Source: Cryobacterium sp. BB307
Lineage (GTDB): Bacteria; Actinomycetota; Actinomycetes; Actinomycetales; Microbacteriaceae
Assembly: GCF_012274275.1 (NCBI RefSeq)
Contig: NZ_JAANZA010000002.1
Location: 62,001-126,000, forward strand
Reading direction: 5' to 3'
Length of the DNA stretch: 64,000 nt
Made by a program: the position numbers and the translations under genes. Positions within the stretch are counted from its first letter, which is position 1; the number at the start of each line of letters is the position of its first letter. Below the pieces are notes generated by a model. It searched no databases, had not been told where the DNA came from, and saw nothing but the letters and a program-made list of their open reading frames with translations. Shown here piece by piece: positions 55,135-63,360 of this stretch.

Positions 55135-56535
55135 CTACGTCCGGAACGGCACCCCTACATCGGCACCACCCTCACGGGTGAGGCGCGCCCCCATCGTAAC
55201 CATGGTGGGAGCGGGTACGAAACTGCCGGCGAACAGCGCCTCGCCCTGCCGGAATCGTGGGGAGCGGGCAAGCATCGCGAGAGGCACGAAGCCGAAGATG
55301 CGCGCAAGCTCGTCGAGGTCGATGGGGGAGGTCATCTTCATCAGCGCCAGGTTGTCGCATTGGGAGATGATGCTCGAGTGGATGCGTGACGGACGCTGCG
55401 TAGAAAGCAGGAGCCACAAGCCGAATTTGCGCCCTTCCGCCGCAATCTGGATGATCCGCTCCCGCACGGCGACATGCAGTGGGCTGGTCTCGTCCGGCGA
55501 GCACAAGTTGTGGGCCTCATCGATCACGATCAGGATCGGACGGCGTTCTTCTCGCCGCGCCCACAGGTCCTCGAGCACGGCCATCGCAACGACCAGTGAT
55601 TCATCCGGGAACTCAAAGCCACCCAGGTCGAGAACGGTCGCATCCGGACGAGCGTTGATGACCTCCGTTACTGGTTCCAGCTTTCCCGCCCAGACACTCC
55701 AATCCGTCAATCTGAGGTTCTCGATGCGTGCCGCGAGCGCTGCCGAGGTCCCAGTGCCGCGTTCACGGAGTCTCGGCACGATCTTCGCTGTATCCATCGT
55801 GCCGAGGGTCTCTTCCAGGTGCATGAGTTCGTTGTACTCCGCACGATTCTCAAGTGGATCGAGGCGCAGAATTGCCGCCTTCGCCCGCACCGGAAGGTCG
55901 AGGTACCGCACGCGAAGCGGTTCCGTGTTCGGTGACGACGGTCGAAGGATTCGGATGTTCCGCTCGGACAGAATGCGGGACTCATCCGAGTCTTCGCTCC
56001 CGCTGGGTTCGCGGAGCTTCACGAAATCAGCGTTCGGGTCGAGTACCACGATCGGGAGGCGGGTGCACACGAGCAGCTGTTCGAGCACAACGCCGAGCGC
56101 ATAGGTCTTACCCGACCCGCTCTGACCGCACCAGAACGTGTGTCGATTGAACCGCCGGGGGAGGAGGTGCGCAGGAGTGCCTTCAGAACCGAGGTGTGAA
56201 CCGATGTGCAACAACTGCCCTGTGTCTCCGTACAAGAGCTCGAATGTGGCAGCATCCGCCTTCTCCATCTGCGCCGTTGCGAAGGTGACCGGTCGGGAAT
56301 CGTCTACGCGGCCCTCCATGATGACGCCGAGGATGGTGCCCGTTCCGTGTATGGTCCCGCGCTTGCCGAGGATGACATCGTGGACCTGACCGAGCTGGGC
56401 GGAGCCTTCGTGGCTGCGCAGGGTGACGAAACCGCCCGGGTCGAAGGTCGCCCCACGACCACCCTCGAACTGGAAATGTCGACCGTCCAGCGACGCCGCA
56501 GTGGAACCGCCGCCCGGAGTCTCAGGCTTCATCAT
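55135..56535 (-). CDS. HerA/DUF87-like ATP-binding protein
   Basis: 466 residues from ATG 56535, with CCAAGG upstream; ATG 56532 is next. Residues 34-110 look like a small beta-barrel (HAS-type). Walker A GQSGSGKT (137-144) in FWCGQSGSGKTYALGVVLEQ, IVVLDPNADF (HerA family), Walker B LIVIDEAHNLC, sensor STQRPSRIHSSIISQCDN. HerA ATPases are ring-shaped DNA translocases. No NurA or other nuclease is next to it. Confidence 0.88.
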   Translation of the reverse strand: MMKPETPGGGSTAASLDGRHFQFEGGRGATFDPGGFVTLRSHEGSAQLGQVHDVILGKRGTIHGTGTILGVIMEGRVDDSRPVTFATAQMEKADAATFELLYGDTGQLLHIGSHLGSEGTPAHLLPRRFNRHTFWCGQSGSGKTYALGVVLEQLLVCTRLPIVVLDPNADFVKLREPSGSEDSDESRILSERNIRILRPSSPNTEPLRVRYLDLPVRAKAAILRLDPLENRAEYNELMHLEETLGTMDTAKIVPRLRERGTGTSAALAARIENLRLTDWSVWAGKLEPVTEVINARPDATVLDLGGFEFPDESLVVAMAVLEDLWARREERRPILIVIDEAHNLCSPDETSPLHVAVRERIIQIAAEGRKFGLWLLLSTQRPSRIHSSIISQCDNLALMKMTSPIDLDELARIFGFVPLAMLARSPRFRQGEALFAGSFVPAPTMVTMGARLTREGGADVGVPFRT

Positions 56536-56659
56536 CGCCATCCTTGGGGCACATTTCTCGCAAAGGGTAGCGTCGCCCTTGCGGCACCGAGTCATCCCCC
56601 AAGGGTGAGGCAGTCGCAACACCCCACGGTTAGTTTCGTGCCGTGTGAGGTGATGACTC

Positions 56660-58015
56660 GTGACCGATCCTGGAAGCGCTGAGATGCAAAGACGGATTGA
56701 TGAGCTCGAAGCTGAAAACTCCCGACTCCGGGACCCAGCCGGGAGCACCGTCCCGGGGCAGTCCGGCGTGGCCAGACGCAGCTGGGCGTGGACGCTGCTC
56801 GCCGCGGTGCTGATCACGATTGGCGCGATTCTCGCGCCGGTGGCCGTCATCGCCTCATGGTCGAAAACCGAACTGACCGACACCGGGCAGTTCGTGGCCG
56901 CTTACGCACCGCTGGCCAACGACCCCGAGGTTCAGGCGTACATCACCGACGAGATCATCGCCGTCATCAACGAGCGGGTGGATGTTGAGGAGCTCACCAC
57001 GCAAGTGATCGACGGCATCATCGCTCTGGGCACCGGACCAGCTGCCACCGACGCGCTCAACCTGCTCAAGGGGCCAGCTGCCTCGGGTATCGAGAATCTC
57101 ATCCGGAATGGCGTGACACGGTTCGTCGCATCCGACGCCTTCGCAAATGTCTGGGCAGCAGCGCTGCGCGTCAGTCACACGCAGCTGGTCGCGGCGATGC
57201 AGAACGATCCGGATGCCGCACTCACGATCAGTCGGGAGGGCGCGGTCGGCATTCAACTCGGGCCCATCATCGAAGAAGTCAAGGCTGCACTGCTCAGGCA
57301 GGGCATCGATATCGCGAGCCGGATCCCGGCGGTCGACCGCACGATCGAGGTCGCCCAGTCTGATGCATTGCCGACGGTGCAAGTCGTGTACGGACTGACC
57401 GTCACTCTTGGGACTTGGCTTCCTTGGATTGCCATCATTCTGCTCGCGGCGGGAGTGCTCGTCGCGCGGCGCCGAGTGATCGCGCTGATCTGGGCGGCCG
57501 TGGCTCTCGCTCTGGCGATGATCCTGACGCTTTCGGCGTTCGCAGTCGGCAATGTCGCGTTCACCTCCGCCGTCAGCCAGACCGATCTTCCCGTGGACGT
57601 CGCGAGCCTGCTCTACGAGACCGTTGCGACTGACATGCGCGCCACGGCTGTTGCAGTGCTGGTGCTCGCGCTCGTCGTCGCCGTCGTGGCGTGGATGGCC
57701 GGACCGTTCGAGGTTCCTCGGCGACTCAGGGCTCTCGCCCGTGAAGGAGCTGGCCGCCTGCGCGGATCCGCTGAGCGGCACGGGGTGACCACGGGGCGGA
57801 CGGGTGAGTGGTTCTACCAACAGCGGGTGCTCTTGCGTGTGCTTATCGGTGCGGTTGCCGCCATAGTGGTGTTGTTCGTGCGACCGCTCACACCGGGGTT
57901 GATCATCTGGACGCTGGTGCTCGCGGTCATCGCTCTATGGATCCTGGAGCTCGTGCAACGACCTGTCGTCACCGTCCCGGCGGAGCGAGCCCTGAACGTG
58001 ACGACAGAGCCCTGA
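56660..58015 (+). CDS. Large hypothetical membrane protein
   Basis: 451 residues from GTG 56660, with GAGGTGATG upstream. A short N-terminal coiled coil (AEMQRRIDELEAENSRLRD) is followed by a membrane helix (about 42-68), an extracytoplasmic domain of about 175 residues, and five further helices. It ends 3 nt before the convergent pspA stop. No family named; the neighbours suggest an envelope role. Confidence 0.83.
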   Translation: MTDPGSAEMQRRIDELEAENSRLRDPAGSTVPGQSGVARRSWAWTLLAAVLITIGAILAPVAVIASWSKTELTDTGQFVAAYAPLANDPEVQAYITDEIIAVINERVDVEELTTQVIDGIIALGTGPAATDALNLLKGPAASGIENLIRNGVTRFVASDAFANVWAAALRVSHTQLVAAMQNDPDAALTISREGAVGIQLGPIIEEVKAALLRQGIDIASRIPAVDRTIEVAQSDALPTVQVVYGLTVTLGTWLPWIAIILLAAGVLVARRRVIALIWAAVALALAMILTLSAFAVGNVAFTSAVSQTDLPVDVASLLYETVATDMRATAVAVLVLALVVAVVAWMAGPFEVPRRLRALAREGAGRLRGSAERHGVTTGRTGEWFYQQRVLLRVLIGAVAAIVVLFVRPLTPGLIIWTLVLAVIALWILELVQRPVVTVPAERALNVTTEP

Positions 58016-58018
58016 ATC

Positions 58019-58801
58019 TCACGGCGCCGGGTCGGTCGGCGCGGGCGGGGCGGCGATGCTCAGCCACGCGTTGGGATCCTTGCCAGCCTGGGACTTACGG
58101 CCCTGTGAGGTGCCATCCCTGAGCTGCTGCAGCTGCCGGTCGACCTCTGCCTTCGCCGTCACTGCAGCGAGCTGCCGTTCCAGGTCCTCGTCCGGCGGCG
58201 CTGTGAGGTCACGGAAGGCACCGCTGGAAAGCAGCTCATCGGTTGCGTCTGCTCGGGCCTGCATCTGGGCGATCCGATCCTTGGCCCGGTCGAGACTGAC
58301 GCCCACCTCGGTCATCTGTGAGCTCATGCCGGTGGCGGCCTCGTTCGCCTTCACTCGCGCGGCAGAGGCCGTGTAGCTGGCCTTGATGGCTTCCTTCTCG
58401 GTCCGGAACGCGTCGATTCGATCGGCGAGTCTGCGCTCGTTCTCCTGCAGTTGAGCCTGCTGTTTCTGCAGCGAGGTGTGCTGATCACGCAGCATGCTGA
58501 CCTGGTTCTCGAGAAGCGCGCGACGCTCCAAGGCAACGCGGGCCAGGTCTTCCCGTCCTTGGCTCAACGCCTCGCCAGCCTGATCGGTCAAGCGCTGATA
58601 GCGGGCCCCCATCTCCTGCCCTTGAAGTTCGACGCGCTTCTTCGCCGTCGCAACCTCGGCTACCCCCTGCCGAACCTCGTACAGCATCCTCACCTGCTGC
58701 TCATAGCTGTCATCGAGGGTCTCTCGTGGGTCCTCCATGCTGTCCAGCACGCGGGTGGTCTTGCTGCGGAAGATGGTTCGCAACCGGGCCGCAACGCTCA
58801 T
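58019..58801 (-). CDS. pspA: PspA/IM30 (ESCRT-III-like) phage shock protein
   Basis: 260 residues. Almost all helical with long coiled coils; MSVAARLRTIFRSKTTRVLDSMEDPRETLDDSYEQQ is the N-terminal amphipathic and first-hairpin signature. It coats damaged membrane and controls stress genes. The stop of the upstream gene overlaps its start (ATGA). Confidence 0.92.
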   Translation of the reverse strand: MSVAARLRTIFRSKTTRVLDSMEDPRETLDDSYEQQVRMLYEVRQGVAEVATAKKRVELQGQEMGARYQRLTDQAGEALSQGREDLARVALERRALLENQVSMLRDQHTSLQKQQAQLQENERRLADRIDAFRTEKEAIKASYTASAARVKANEAATGMSSQMTEVGVSLDRAKDRIAQMQARADATDELLSSGAFRDLTAPPDEDLERQLAAVTAKAEVDRQLQQLRDGTSQGRKSQAGKDPNAWLSIAAPPAPTDPAP

Positions 58802-59418
58802 GATGCTCTCCTAATCAGGCGCTCCATCGATGGCTGGCGGTCAGGCTCGGATACGACGTCGTTCCGATTGAGCGCGTGCAACTCTTGCACCCCAGCGCGC
58901 AACGCGATTACTTCCCGATCGACGTCGGAACGCAGCGCGGTCAGCGTGTCGTCGGTGAGTTCTCCGAGACCTGTTGTGACGGCTGAGCGCAGCCGCCGCA
59001 CTGACCCGGCGAGCTCATCAACCTGCCGCGAAGCGTCAGGCAGCCACTCGGCCAGAACCGCGCCATCCTGCTCGCTTTCCATCAACCGCAATTGCCTCTC
59101 CAGCGCTTCAGCGGCGATTCGGATGCGGCGAAAGAGGCGCGGGACTTCTCCGTGTGGGCCGTCGTTATGCGCCGCGAAGTCGACCGCCGCCTGGCCGCTG
59201 TCGAGAGTGTCCCGCAGGCGCACGCGCAGCATCAGAACCTTCTGTTGGTCGCCCCAACTGAAGCGCGCACGAGTGCGCAGTGCCGCACCGCCGAGGGTCC
59301 GACTGTTGCGAATCCGCTTGTACAGCGTCCGCACGATCACGACTACCATGACGATCGATGTGAGGGCGATCATCGCAAGGGTTGCCAACACCCATCCCAG
59401 TACGTCCACGCTAACCAC
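58798..59418 (-). CDS. Membrane-anchored coiled-coil protein coupled to pspA
   Basis: 206 residues from GTG 59418, just after GGAAGG; ATG 59559 in frame would add 47 residues and leave 29 nt to the divergent protease gene. One helix at about 8-30 (VLATLAMIALTSIVMVVVIV). The rest is a helical cytoplasmic domain with many charged heptads. No named family. Co-translated with pspA, so probably its partner at the membrane. Confidence 0.78.
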   Translation of the reverse strand: MVSVDVLGWVLATLAMIALTSIVMVVVIVRTLYKRIRNSRTLGGAALRTRARFSWGDQQKVLMLRVRLRDTLDSGQAAVDFAAHNDGPHGEVPRLFRRIRIAAEALERQLRLMESEQDGAVLAEWLPDASRQVDELAGSVRRLRSAVTTGLGELTDDTLTALRSDVDREVIALRAGVQELHALNRNDVVSEPDRQPSMERLIRRAS

Positions 59419-59588
59419 GAGCCTTCCGTCTTGGGATTCATCGGTGCGCAAATCCCTGACTGTGGAGCAAAGAGTACGCGGGACGGTTGCAATTGCGCCT
59501 AGAAAACTTTCGCCGAAGCCGGACGCTAAGGCATTCGGCAATTGCTCAGCGAGCGGCATAAATCGGCACTGGCGCTCGTTACTACAGC

Positions 59589-60512
59589 ATGAGCAGCGAA
59601 GACCCGCTGGACGCCTACTCGCAGGTGGTGATGCGCGTCGCCGAAAGTCTGCTGCCGAGTGTAGCCAGCGTGCAGGTGGAGACCGCACTCGGACGCGGAG
59701 CCGGCAGTGCGTCAGTGGTCGGCGCGGATGGGTTCCTGCTCACCAGCGCTCACGTTGTCACCGGGGCGCGTGCAGTCGTGGCCGCCTTCGCCGACGGCAC
59801 CGAGGTAGCCGCCGACGTGTTCGGCCGAGATACGTTGTCCGACCTGGCCGTGCTGCGCGCGAAGGGACCTGTGCCGCGGCCAGTGGTGCTCGGTGACGCC
59901 GCAGAACTCCGGGTCGGTCAGCTGGTGGTCGCCGTGGGCAACCCCCTCGGCATGGCCGGCAGCGTGACCGCGGGGATCGTATCCGGGCTCGGACGATCCC
60001 TCCCAACGCCATCCGGCCGGGTGATCGATGAGGTCATCCAGACGGATGCCGCGCTCAACCCTGGAAACAGCGGCGGCGCTCTGGCTGACAGCGCCGGTCG
60101 CATGGTCGGCGTCAACACCGCCGCGGCCGGAATGGGGCTTGGGCTCGCGGTGCCCATCAACGCGACCACGCGCGAGATCATCACAACGCTGATGACCCGC
60201 GGTCGCGTGCGCCGGGCGTGGCTGGGCATCGCCAGCATGCAAGTCCCGCTCGCACCGGACCTCGCGGCGAAGGTAGGCTCGCCCACCGGGTTAGAGGTTG
60301 CCCAGGTGGTCACGGGCAGCCCGGCCGAAGAAGCCGGCCTCTACCGCGGCGACATCATCGTGCACCTGGACCATCAGCGAGTCGTCACCGCAACGGCCGT
60401 TCAGCGCCTGATGGTGGAGGACGCCATCGATCGCCCAATCGAGATCACGGTGTGGCGAAACGGCGCTCTCGTGGATGTCATCACCCGTCCGCGGGAGCTC
60501 CAGGAGACCTGA
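59589..60512 (+). CDS. HtrA-like (S1C) serine protease with PDZ domain, no signal peptide
   Basis: 307 residues. Triad His55 (TSAHVV), Asp85 (SDLAVL) and Ser161 (NPGNSGGA). A PDZ domain fills about 210-295 (VTGSPAEEAGLYRGDIIVHLDHQRV). Unlike DegP/HtrA in most bacteria there is no signal or membrane helix, so it should be cytoplasmic. Divergent from the pspA operon. Confidence 0.92.
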   Translation: MSSEDPLDAYSQVVMRVAESLLPSVASVQVETALGRGAGSASVVGADGFLLTSAHVVTGARAVVAAFADGTEVAADVFGRDTLSDLAVLRAKGPVPRPVVLGDAAELRVGQLVVAVGNPLGMAGSVTAGIVSGLGRSLPTPSGRVIDEVIQTDAALNPGNSGGALADSAGRMVGVNTAAAGMGLGLAVPINATTREIITTLMTRGRVRRAWLGIASMQVPLAPDLAAKVGSPTGLEVAQVVTGSPAEEAGLYRGDIIVHLDHQRVVTATAVQRLMVEDAIDRPIEITVWRNGALVDVITRPRELQET

Positions 60513-60567
60513 CGAAGCGCCGCCGCCAGCACGCTGACGATTTTTCTCGCGGCGGATTGTGCGCTTA

Positions 60568-60584
60568 TGATGACCGTGTCATCA
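60568..60584. promoter_or_regulatory. Perfect 7-3-7 dyad upstream of the SemiSWEET gene
   Basis: TGATGAC-CGT-GTCATCA. Lies 72 nt before the start; operator-like, regulator unknown (GntR or TetR style). Confidence 0.6.
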
Positions 60585-60655
60585 GTCGATGCCCTCGCAA
60601 TTACCGTTCGTTTCGGGTGCCGAATCGGACCGCAAGAAAGTAAGTACGCCGCCGC

Positions 60656-61102
60656 ATGGGCATCGACATCTCGCTTCTGGACCTCCTCGGATTCACCGCC
60701 ACCGCGTTCTCCGTCTGCATGTGGATCCCGCAAGCACGCACGACGTGGAAGAGTCGAAACGACGTCACCCGCCTCGCCGGGATCTCCCAAACCAGCCAGT
60801 GGCTGATGATGATCGGCTACGTCCTGTGGGGGTTGTTCGGCGTGTTGAGCGGATCGCTCTGGGTGGCCGCACCGAGCGCGGTGATCATCCCCCTCGCGCT
60901 GGCGACCATCATCATCGTGCGCCGCGCGCGACGCCTGCCGTTCGTGCGGTCGGTGCCCATCCTCTCGACCAGCGATCCGGTTACCGTCGACGAGACAACA
61001 GCGTCGATTCCTATCCTGTCGACGGATGACGCGGTGCCGGCAAGCGAGATATCGGCGCCCGGCGTTTCGCCCACGACCGGAACAATCCCGGTGCTCGCTT
61101 AG
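60656..61102 (+). CDS. SemiSWEET / PQ-loop transporter with repeat tail
   Basis: 148 residues. Three helices and the PQ motif at 25-26 (WIPQARTTW), the half-unit of SWEET sugar carriers that works as a dimer. The C-terminal tail repeats VPILSTSDPV, IPILSTDDAV and ends IPVLA. Substrate unknown, sugars likely. Ends 3 nt before the convergent EF-G2 stop. Confidence 0.9.
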   Translation: MGIDISLLDLLGFTATAFSVCMWIPQARTTWKSRNDVTRLAGISQTSQWLMMIGYVLWGLFGVLSGSLWVAAPSAVIIPLALATIIIVRRARRLPFVRSVPILSTSDPVTVDETTASIPILSTDDAVPASEISAPGVSPTTGTIPVLA

Positions 61103-61105
61103 CGC

Positions 61106-63277
61106 TCAGGCGTGCACAGCGGCACCGGACGGAGCAGGCTCGTGCCGCAGATAACGACGCCGGAAGCTGCCGGTGCCCGCAGTGAGGGCGCGCAGCTCGA
61201 TCGCGTAGCGCAGCAACTCGGCATCCGGGATCTCCGCGCTCACCTCGCTGCGGTCGCCGCCGGCCGAGTCCGTGCCGGTCATGCGGCCGCGACGCGATGA
61301 CAGGTCGTTCATCACAGCACCCAAGTAGCTGTCCGGCACGCTGATCGTGACAACTGACACCGGCTCAAGCAGTTGAATGCGGGCACCGGATGCCGCCTCT
61401 CGCAGTGCGAGCGCGCCGGCCGCCTGGAACGCGGCATCCGAGGAGTCCACGCTGTGCGCCTTGCCTCCGACGAGCTTCACCCGGATGTCGACCACCGGGA
61501 ACCCGGCGGACACCCCTTTCTGCATCTGCTCCCTGACGCCCTTCTCGACCGAACTGATGAACTGACCGGGTACTACGCCGCCAACCACCTTGTCCACGAA
61601 CTCGAAGCCCGCTCCGCGCTCGAGCGGCTCCACCTCGATGTCGCAGATCGCGAACTGGCCGTGGCCGCCGGACTGCTTGACGTAGCGTCCGCGGGCTGCC
61701 GCGGGCGTGGCGAACGTCTCGCGCAGCGGCGTGATGACGTCCACGGTTTGCAGCTTCACCCCCTGGGCGCGCAACCGGTCCAGCACCACCTCGGCGTGGG
61801 TTTCGCCCATGCACCACAGGATCAGCTGGTGGGTCTCCGGGTTGCGTTCGACCCGCAGCGTCGGGTCGACCGCCGCGACCTTGCCGAGGCTGCGCGCCAA
61901 AGCGTCCTCGTCGCCGTGCGATGCCCCCTGGACTGCAACCGGCATGAGCGGCTCGGGCATCTCCCACGCCGCGATACGCAGCGGCGACTCCCGGTCGGAC
62001 ACGGTGTCGCCGGTCTCGGCCGTAGCCACCTTGGTGAGCGCGCAGATGTCACCCGCCACGGCGAATGAGACGGCACGCAGGCTGGAACCGAACGGAGCCT
62101 GCAGGTGCGTGACCCGCTCGTCGCTGTCGTGATCCTGATGGCCGCGATCCTCCAAACCGTGTCCGCCGATGTGCACTGTCGAGTTCTCTCGCACCGTGCC
62201 GGAGAAAACGCGCAGCAGGCAGACCCTCCCCAGGAATGAGTCGATCGCCGTGCTCACCACCTCACCGACCAACGGACCGGCCGGATCACAGGTGAGTGGC
62301 CCCACCGGATTGCCATCGAGATCCGTCACGGGCGGCACCTCGCGCTCGAGCGGCGAGGGGAACGCGCGCGTCATCACCTCAAGCAGTTCATCGATGCCGA
62401 CACCGGTTTGGGCGGAGGTCGGCAACACCGGGTAGAAGGAACCGCGCGCCACGGCGGTCTCCAGATCGCTGATCAAGATGTCGAGGCCGACGTCCTCCCC
62501 GCCGAGGTAGCGGTCCATCAGCGTCTCGTCCTCGCTCTCGGCGATGATCCCCTCGATGAGCGTCCCGCGGGCGGCATCAGCTGCCGCGAGTTCGCTCGCA
62601 TCCGCCGGCCGGGTCGTGGGGGGTCCCCCTTCCGGGCGGTAGTCCGACACACTGCCGGACAGCAGCCCCTGCAAGCCGATGATCACGCCGTCGGCGCGCA
62701 CGGGAAGGTAGAGCGGCAGCACCCCGCCTCCGAAGGCTTCCTGACACCCCATGAGCACCGCCTCGTAGTTGGCGCGGGGATGGTCGATTCTGCTGATGAC
62801 GACGGCTCGCGGCATCCCGACGTGCTCGCACTCGGCCCACAGCGCGGTGGTCGCCGCGTCCACGCCGTCGACAGCCGACACCACGAACAGCGCAGCATCC
62901 GCCGCCCGCAAGCCGGCACGAAGGTCGCCGATGAAGTCCGCATATCCCGGGGTGTCGAGCAGGTTCACCTTGATCTCATCGACCGCGAACGGCAACACCG
63001 ACAGGGCGACAGAGCGCTGCTGGTGAATCTCGGACGGGTCGGAGTCGCTAACCGTTGTGCCGTCGACTATCGAGCCCATGCGGGAGATGACCCCGGTGGC
63101 CGCGAGCAACGATTCGGCCAGCAGTGTCTTGCCTGCGCCGGATCGACCCACCAGGGCGATGTTGCGGATGTTGTCTGGCCTACTGGCCGACACCACCGGT
63201 GATGCAGTGCCGCGCGAAACCTCCGCACCGCTCCGGCCGGTGTTCTTGGCGGTGCCGTTAGTGCCTTTCGCGGACAT
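61106..63277 (-). CDS. fusA2: Elongation factor G-like protein EF-G2
   Basis: 723 residues. All five EF-G domains in order. P-loop GRSGAGKT (44-51), G3 DTPG (108-111), but G4 reads SRID (162-165) in place of NKxD. A 40-residue N-terminal extension is disordered. EF-G2 paralogues in Mycobacterium bind GTP but do not replace EF-G in elongation. Divergent from the RraA gene. Confidence 0.93.
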   Translation of the reverse strand: MSAKGTNGTAKNTGRSGAEVSRGTASPVVSASRPDNIRNIALVGRSGAGKTLLAESLLAATGVISRMGSIVDGTTVSDSDPSEIHQQRSVALSVLPFAVDEIKVNLLDTPGYADFIGDLRAGLRAADAALFVVSAVDGVDAATTALWAECEHVGMPRAVVISRIDHPRANYEAVLMGCQEAFGGGVLPLYLPVRADGVIIGLQGLLSGSVSDYRPEGGPPTTRPADASELAAADAARGTLIEGIIAESEDETLMDRYLGGEDVGLDILISDLETAVARGSFYPVLPTSAQTGVGIDELLEVMTRAFPSPLEREVPPVTDLDGNPVGPLTCDPAGPLVGEVVSTAIDSFLGRVCLLRVFSGTVRENSTVHIGGHGLEDRGHQDHDSDERVTHLQAPFGSSLRAVSFAVAGDICALTKVATAETGDTVSDRESPLRIAAWEMPEPLMPVAVQGASHGDEDALARSLGKVAAVDPTLRVERNPETHQLILWCMGETHAEVVLDRLRAQGVKLQTVDVITPLRETFATPAAARGRYVKQSGGHGQFAICDIEVEPLERGAGFEFVDKVVGGVVPGQFISSVEKGVREQMQKGVSAGFPVVDIRVKLVGGKAHSVDSSDAAFQAAGALALREAASGARIQLLEPVSVVTISVPDSYLGAVMNDLSSRRGRMTGTDSAGGDRSEVSAEIPDAELLRYAIELRALTAGTGSFRRRYLRHEPAPSGAAVHA

Positions 63278-63360
63278 AGGAACTCCCTAGGTCGCCTGCG
63301 CTGTCTGCACGTCTGACTAGATTTGACACCCAGAACGGCTGAACGGCAAGGGGAGGACGA

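Noticed and set aside
55135..58015. A phage-defence island around the HerA-like gene
   Set aside because: No nuclease, SIR2, DUF4297 or toxin-like gene is adjacent; neighbours look like housekeeping or envelope genes.
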